Shown: positions 32,137-35,918 of the stretch, one piece after another
How positions within the stretch are numbered: position 1 is the first letter of the stretch
Layout of the letters: each line of letters starts with the position of its first letter
Assembly: GCA_002050365.1 (NCBI GenBank)
Contig: MWYZ01000022.1
Location: forward strand, 1-35,918
DNA length: 35,918 bases
DNA from: Acidobacteria bacterium 28-1
GTDB lineage: Bacteria > Acidobacteriota > Blastocatellia > Pyrinomonadales > Pyrinomonadaceae
Reading direction: 5' to 3'
Translations under genes and position numbers: made by a program
The notes under the pieces: model-generated
Told to the model about the DNA's origin: nothing
Database searches by the model: none
What the model saw: the letters and a program-made list of their open reading frames with translations, nothing else

Positions 32137-32199
32137 TGTTTTGTTCTCCTACGTTATAAAACTTTCTTTAAATTTAAACGAAATTCTGACTTATCTATG

Positions 32200-32226
32200 T
32201 TATCGGCAGATTTTACAAAAAGTTTC
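32200..32226 (-). promoter_or_regulatory. Sigma-28-type promoter before sctI
   Basis: On the minus strand GAAACTTT (32226-32219), 11 bases, then GCCGATAA (32207-32200). It should drive sctI and the whole toxin/immunity operon down to about 21.6 kb. Confidence 0.75.
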
Positions 32227-32258
32227 CTAAAATTTTGATTTTTTTTGAAAATAAATTT

Positions 32259-32720
32259 TTAGGGTCGAGAAAATTTTTCGACGGCGAACAGCAGAGCGCG
32301 GGCGCGAACGAAGGATTGTTCGTTGAGAGCGGTTGATTCTGGGGATTTTTTTTGTCGTAAAACAAAATTTAAGTCCGCGCGGGCGTCTTCGTAATTTTCC
32401 AGTTTGAGAAAAACTTCCCCGCGATTGATGCGCGATGTAATATCCTTTGAATCGGCTGCTAAAGCGGCGTTCAGATGCGGCAGAGCGCGGGCGGGATTGT
32501 TTTCGCGCAGCCAGAGCGCGCCGAGCGCGGCTTCAAAATACGTCGTCGCCGGAGCCAGCACCATCAAGCCTTCAAAAATAACGATTGCTTCCTGATTCAA
32601 TCCTTGTTTCGCCAGCGCGTAACCCAATTCGGAAATAAGTCGTATTTCGTCAGCCGTCCAACCGGTAACGGCTCCCAAAGAAACGCTTCCATTTAACCAT
32701 TCCTGTTCAAACTGTATCAT
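32259..32720 (-). CDS. TPR chaperone-like protein
   Basis: ATG 32720 is chosen over a TTG two codons earlier. The protein is about 153 residues with three TPR-like units at about 25-130: LGYALAKQGLNQEAIVIFEG, AALGALWLRENNPARALPHL, NRGEVFLKLENYEDARADL. Size and repeat count match class II type III chaperones (SycD/LcrH type), which hold translocator proteins before export. It is divergent from the glycine-rich protein gene, a possible client. Confidence 0.65.
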   Translation of the reverse strand: MIQFEQEWLNGSVSLGAVTGWTADEIRLISELGYALAKQGLNQEAIVIFEGLMVLAPATTYFEAALGALWLRENNPARALPHLNAALAADSKDITSRINRGEVFLKLENYEDARADLNFVLRQKKSPESTALNEQSFVRARALLFAVEKFSRP

Positions 32721-32872
32721 CGGCAACTCAAAATTTATCCTATAATCTCACTAATGTCATCCGACCGAAAAAAAAACTTGATGTTCATATAATTTTCAAT
32801 GTAATATTGTTCAACAAAATAGGTCGTTTTATTGTCAACGAAATTTTTTTTTGAAAAAAGTAAAAAAAATAG

Positions 32873-32899
32873 GAAACTTTTCGGAAACACCGCCGATAA
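32873..32899 (+). promoter_or_regulatory. Sigma-28-type promoter before the glycine-rich protein operon
   Basis: GAAACTTT (32873-32880), 11 bases, then GCCGATAA (32892-32899). It lies 77 bases before the ATG at 32977. This is the closest of the three sites to the TAAAGTTT-N11-GCCGATAA consensus in layout. Confidence 0.75.
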
Positions 32900-32976
32900 T
32901 ATACACAGAGATTAAAAATCTAAAGTTGGTCGACGCAAGCGGCAAACTTTAAAAAAGCATTCAGGAGGAAAAACAA

Positions 32977-33414
32977 ATGTTCGGAATAGGAAAAATATTA
33001 GGCAGCGTAGCAGGCGGTTTATTAGACAAAATCGGACTCGGAAAAATCGCGCCGTTCGTTAAAATGGGTCTTAACGCTATGACCGGCAACTGGCTCGGCG
33101 TGGCTAAGGATGTCTTTGGAATGGTTTCCAACTTCAAAGGCAATTTCATGGGTAAAGCCGATACGAAACCGCCACTCGGAGGTTTTGGGCAAGCTTTTCA
33201 GGGAAAGCCTTCTCTTAATGAAAATCGCATTTCCGGTTTGTTCAAGGGTTTGAGCAATTTGTTCAAAGCCTTTAAATCATTTGGCAGCGGCGATATGATG
33301 GGCGGCATTGGTAAAATTTTTTCAGCCTTCAATGCTATAACCGAATCTTTCAGCAACAACCAAATGTTTAACGATCGGTCTATGACTTCGCAATTTTCTA
33401 AAATTCAAGCATAA
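32977..33414 (+). CDS. Small glycine-rich amphipathic protein, putative type III substrate
   Basis: A 145-residue protein rich in Gly, Phe, Lys and Met: MFGIGKILGSVAGGLLDKIG at the start, then repeated FKxF/GKIFSAF-like amphipathic stretches. There is no signal peptide. AGGAGG lies right before the ATG, so strong expression is likely. Membrane-active translocators or bacteriocin-like peptides share such composition; I recognise no family. A TPR chaperone-like gene follows and another is divergent, which fits a translocator with its chaperones. Confidence 0.6.
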   Translation: MFGIGKILGSVAGGLLDKIGLGKIAPFVKMGLNAMTGNWLGVAKDVFGMVSNFKGNFMGKADTKPPLGGFGQAFQGKPSLNENRISGLFKGLSNLFKAFKSFGSGDMMGGIGKIFSAFNAITESFSNNQMFNDRSMTSQFSKIQA

Positions 33415-33460
33415 TTTCTATAATTACGCTTGTAATTTTTTGTAGCTAAAGGTAAATATA

Positions 33461-33934
33461 ATGTTGGCAGAACAACAGACAATTCGCGAACAACTCGACA
33501 TTTCAAGTGACGAGTTCCTTGAAATGGGAAATGTCGGCGCGATGTATTATCAGCAGGGCAATCTTGTAAAAGCCCGCACGATTTTTGAAGGTTTGGTTGA
33601 GTTAGATCCACAAAGCGCGGACGCACATTCGGCTCTCGGTGCATTGCTTACCTTGCAACAGCAAGATGAAGCGGCCATCGAGCATTTAAAAAAAGCCGTC
33701 GAACTCAAACCGGAACAAATTGCTCCGTATGTCAATTTAGGTGAAATTTTCATCCGGCAGCAAAAATTGGAAGAGGCGGTGGCAAACTTAAAAAAAGCCA
33801 TTGAACTCGACCCGGACGAACAGGACCCCGGAGCCAACCGCGCCCGCGCAATGGTTTTAGGGATTTATCAAGTTATCCAAGCGGATAATAAGGCAACCGA
33901 TGAAATCGGTTTAGAATCAGAAAAAATAAATTAA
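33461..33934 (+). CDS. TPR chaperone-like protein
   Basis: A 157-residue protein with about three TPR units (residues 24-125): MYYQQGNLVKARTIFEGLVE, HSALGALLTLQQQDEAAIEH, NLGEIFIRQQKLEEAVANL. The size is that of SycD/LcrH-type type III chaperones. It lies 46 bases after the glycine-rich protein and 22 bases before the 74-residue candidate needle gene, so it may serve either as client. Confidence 0.75.
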   Translation: MLAEQQTIREQLDISSDEFLEMGNVGAMYYQQGNLVKARTIFEGLVELDPQSADAHSALGALLTLQQQDEAAIEHLKKAVELKPEQIAPYVNLGEIFIRQQKLEEAVANLKKAIELDPDEQDPGANRARAMVLGIYQVIQADNKATDEIGLESEKIN

Positions 33935-33956
33935 AAACATAAGGAGATATAAAAAA

Positions 33957-34181
33957 ATGGCAGTACAATCAGCAACAACACAACCACAAATATCGCAAGA
34001 CATGCAGGCTGGTTTCGATGAACAGCGTAGAATGAACGCAGAGGGCTTTGCCCAAAGCATGGCAATGATGAATCTTCAACGTGAGCAAGCCAAGCAAACA
34101 GAGGCAATAGCAGCTTTAAGTAATACAATGAAAAATGCTCACGATTCCGCGATGCTTGTCATTAACAATGCTAAAGGCTAA
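33957..34181 (+). CDS. 74-residue helical protein, candidate needle subunit SctF
   Basis: A small, helix-rich protein rich in Gln, Met and Ala, without a signal peptide. AAGGAGATAT precedes the ATG. Needle subunits are about 80 residues and two helices long, with an SNT-type turn near the C-terminus; here ALSNTMKNAHDSAMLVINN recalls SNTVKxxxDxxxAII of YscF/PrgI. The match is weak and the N-terminal half is not typical. The position after a TPR chaperone gene fits. Confidence 0.4.
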   Translation: MAVQSATTQPQISQDMQAGFDEQRRMNAEGFAQSMAMMNLQREQAKQTEAIAALSNTMKNAHDSAMLVINNAKG

Positions 34182-34249
34182 TCAACAGCTTTTAACTGCT
34201 TTTATTTGAGTGTTTTTCTCAAGTGTTGAGCAGCGTCAATTTATCTATT

Positions 34250-34299
34250 TAGTAAATCGGGAGCATTCATTTCAAGAAATGAATGCTCCCGATTTACTA
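34250..34299. repeat. Perfect 24-bp-arm palindrome
   Basis: Arms 34250-34273 and 34276-34299 are perfect complements around AA, with core GGGAGCATTCATTTC. The hairpin stands between the candidate needle gene and the next gene, 37 bases before that gene's start. It has no T run, so it may be a processing or attenuation hairpin, a repeated element or a protein-binding palindrome. Confidence 0.7.
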
Positions 34300-34335
34300 T
34301 CAGACAATTGGGAAATAAGATTTTCGGAGGTTTTC

Positions 34336-35154
34336 ATGAAAAAGATTTTATTGGCGGTAATTTTTGTTACCGTCTTTTCAAGTGTCGGAGCCAATGCCCA
34401 GCAGGTTTTTATTCCGCAACCCCCAGCACCGGTTTATATTCCACAGTTAGATCCGGTCTGGATGCATGTCCAAAGGCAGGTGACGGCAAACATGGTAAAT
34501 AACCCACCCCCAAAAGGTGCGGCGAAGAATTCTAAAACTACTGCTAAGGCAGCGGTTGATTACACGGTGTTTAATCAGCGGCAGGAGAATTATCTGCCCA
34601 AGCTTTTATCGCAAACCGGCAAAGGAAATGCCGCCGAGCAGCGTCAAGCGGAACAATTCTATAGTGCTCAAATCGAGATGTACGAGCGAACGGCAGCCTA
34701 TTACAAATATCCGGCTAATGATGTAGCATTCGCGCTTGAGTATTTTATCTCGAATAATTACGAAATCTATTATGATTTAGTAACAGTGCCGGTAGAGAAA
34801 GACCCGTGGGCAAAGCGCGCCAAAAATGGTTTTGAACGCCTTGCTCTGCTGAATACGAAAAAATCGCAAAAGATTACGCCCGATCAAGATAGAACAATGT
34901 ATTTTCAATTTAAGGAAATGCTGTCGGCAAAACCTGAGTTTAGAAAAATGACGGATGAGGACAAACAAAAAATGACCGAAACTTTGGCTATTACGTGTGG
35001 TGTAGTCTACGAGGGTTATATGAAAGCAATCGAAGATGAGGACGAGCAACTAATCAAACAGGCGCATGAAGCGGCGAAGGAAAATTTAGAGAAGTTGCTC
35101 GGCGTAACGATTGATAAAATCAAAATTAATTATGCCGGTTTGCAGCTTCAGTAA
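34336..35154 (+). CDS. Secreted protein, possibly DUF6683 family
   Basis: ATG 34336 is chosen: GGAGG is nearby upstream and it opens a Sec signal peptide (MKKILLAVIFVTVFSSVGANAQ). A frame opening at 34210 would run through the palindrome. After a Pro-rich start, the helical domain (about 75-270) has ANDVAFALEYFISNNYEIYY, FKEMLSAKPEFRKMTDEDKQ and MTETLAITCGVVYEGYMKAI. The layout reminds me of DUF6683, but I am unsure. It is probably periplasmic or released. Confidence 0.65.
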   Translation: MKKILLAVIFVTVFSSVGANAQQVFIPQPPAPVYIPQLDPVWMHVQRQVTANMVNNPPPKGAAKNSKTTAKAAVDYTVFNQRQENYLPKLLSQTGKGNAAEQRQAEQFYSAQIEMYERTAAYYKYPANDVAFALEYFISNNYEIYYDLVTVPVEKDPWAKRAKNGFERLALLNTKKSQKITPDQDRTMYFQFKEMLSAKPEFRKMTDEDKQKMTETLAITCGVVYEGYMKAIEDEDEQLIKQAHEAAKENLEKLLGVTIDKIKINYAGLQLQ

Positions 35155-35168
35155 TCAATTGTCATTCG

Positions 35169-35204
35169 AATCAGAGCTGGTCAAAAATCTCCAACTCTGA
35201 TTTA
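35169..35204 (+). terminator. Possible terminator
   Basis: AATCAGAG (35169-35176) pairs with CTCTGATT (35195-35202), extended inward by TGG/CCA with a mismatch, and is followed by a short T run. It lies 15 bases past the stop of the secreted protein gene. Confidence 0.4.
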
Positions 35205-35225
35205 ACGATTAAAAACGATAAAAAT

Positions 35226-35810
35226 ATGGGTTTCTACATTGTTTTCAACAATTTCTCATCGCTTCTTGAATCAAGCCAATCAACTAACTTGGCTGAAGAC
35301 ATTGAAACTGCTGTTGCCAATTCGGTTGATGCAGTGGGTTCAGATGCTTCCGAAGTCGGTCAAGTAACGGTTTTAGTTCAGACTGACGGGAAAATTCTGT
35401 TGAAAGTTGATGATTCTTCGGACGGCGCGGCTTCGGCAGTTGATTATGAGAAAAGTGCAACCGCTCTGCTCTCCCAAATTCCCGCCGCGTCTGCGCCGAA
35501 AGCTGAACAAACGCTGCTTCCGAAAATGGAGACTGAAGTTATTAGCCGAAATGCGGTCAATGAAAATTTTTATCCGATGTTTGAAGAACTTAGGATTTCT
35601 TTGCGATACAGAATCGATTATGTAGACATTCTCAAAGGCCAGCAAGCAATAGAAATTTCAGAAAGCAGCGACAAACTGGCGGAGAAAAATCAGAAGAAAA
35701 AGCGTGCCGGACAAGATCAACAAGCCGAAAGAAAATTTCAGGAAAAACAAGCCGAGAATATCAGAGAATGTTTGAAGCAAAAACGATTCATTAGACATTA
35801 TTGGAAATAA
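35226..35810 (+). CDS. Hypothetical protein with charged C-terminal helix
   Basis: A 194-residue protein without a signal peptide. Residues 1-75 mix strands and helices (VTVLVQTDGKILLKVDD), 110-145 are helical (FEELRISLRYRIDYVDIL), and 150-185 form a very charged Lys/Gln/Glu helix that may be a coiled coil. The start has no strong ribosome site. No family is recognised. The position at the edge of the type III locus leaves a link possible but unproven. Confidence 0.55.
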   Translation: MGFYIVFNNFSSLLESSQSTNLAEDIETAVANSVDAVGSDASEVGQVTVLVQTDGKILLKVDDSSDGAASAVDYEKSATALLSQIPAASAPKAEQTLLPKMETEVISRNAVNENFYPMFEELRISLRYRIDYVDILKGQQAIEISESSDKLAEKNQKKKRAGQDQQAERKFQEKQAENIRECLKQKRFIRHYWK

Positions 35811-35918
35811 TATATTTCTTCAAAGTTCGTTAAATCAATTGTTTGAAGTGGCTGGCGGAAGGTTACTCGCAAATTGTGTAACCCACACGCGATTTCCATC
35901 ACCACATCTGAAATCTTC

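Overview
The window looks like chromosomal DNA of a Gram-negative bacterium, most likely an acidobacterium of the Blastocatellia/Pyrinomonas type. This is an inference from the mix of CHRD/FG-GAP secreted proteins, TPR proteins, small lipoproteins and A/T-biased wobble usage; no rRNA or other phylogenetic marker is present to prove it. I see no tRNA, rRNA or CRISPR array.

Layout. (1) 1-10.3 kb is housekeeping and accessory DNA: an osmC fragment fused to a transposase tail, a MITE-like palindromic element, a decayed secreted-protein gene, mutM, a CHRD/FG-GAP secreted protein, a sugar-nucleotide pyrophosphorylase, a GHL10 glycoside hydrolase-like protein, a small membrane protein, thiE and thiD (with heptanucleotide repeats), and an IS200-type element. 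(2) 10.3-15.4 kb, minus strand: a TNT-type NADase cassette with its immunity gene and a broken second copy of that immunity gene, two duplicated TPR lipoproteins, a 577-residue putative type III substrate and a lipoprotein. (3) 15.6-21.4 kb, plus strand: type III export core genes in the order sctU, an unknown gene, sctQ, a fliO-like gene, sctR, sctS, sctT. (4) 32.1 down to 21.6 kb, minus strand: what looks like one long operon led by sctI. It carries two families of modular toxins (A and B), each toxin followed by its own small immunity gene, with a lytic transglycosylase between the two families. (5) 32.3-35.8 kb: TPR chaperone-like genes, a small glycine-rich protein, a 74-residue candidate needle protein, and two further unknown genes.

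The main observation is that a type III secretion locus carries a polymorphic toxin/immunity array of the kind normally linked to CDI, T6SS or T7SS. It includes a TNT-like NADase, a Tse6-like NADase with Tsi6-like immunity, an RNase A-like toxin with CdiI-type immunity, a candidate PD-(D/E)XK nuclease with pentapeptide-repeat immunity, and two less certain toxin domains. Orphan C-terminal cassettes share long DNA repeats with the full-length genes, so tip swapping has happened here. The presence of immunity genes suggests an antibacterial role for the apparatus, or at least bacterial targets; this is inference.

Three promoters placed before sctI, before the glycine-rich protein operon and before the 577-residue substrate share GAAAC(T/A)TT-N11-GCCGATAA, the architecture of flagellar sigma-28 promoters. 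Together with the fliO-like gene this points to a secretion system that kept flagellar-style regulation and assembly. SctV, SctN, SctJ, SctC, SctD, SctK and SctL are not in the window. Effector B is split by two small inverted-repeat elements with target duplications, so the B-family effector is probably inactive as it stands.
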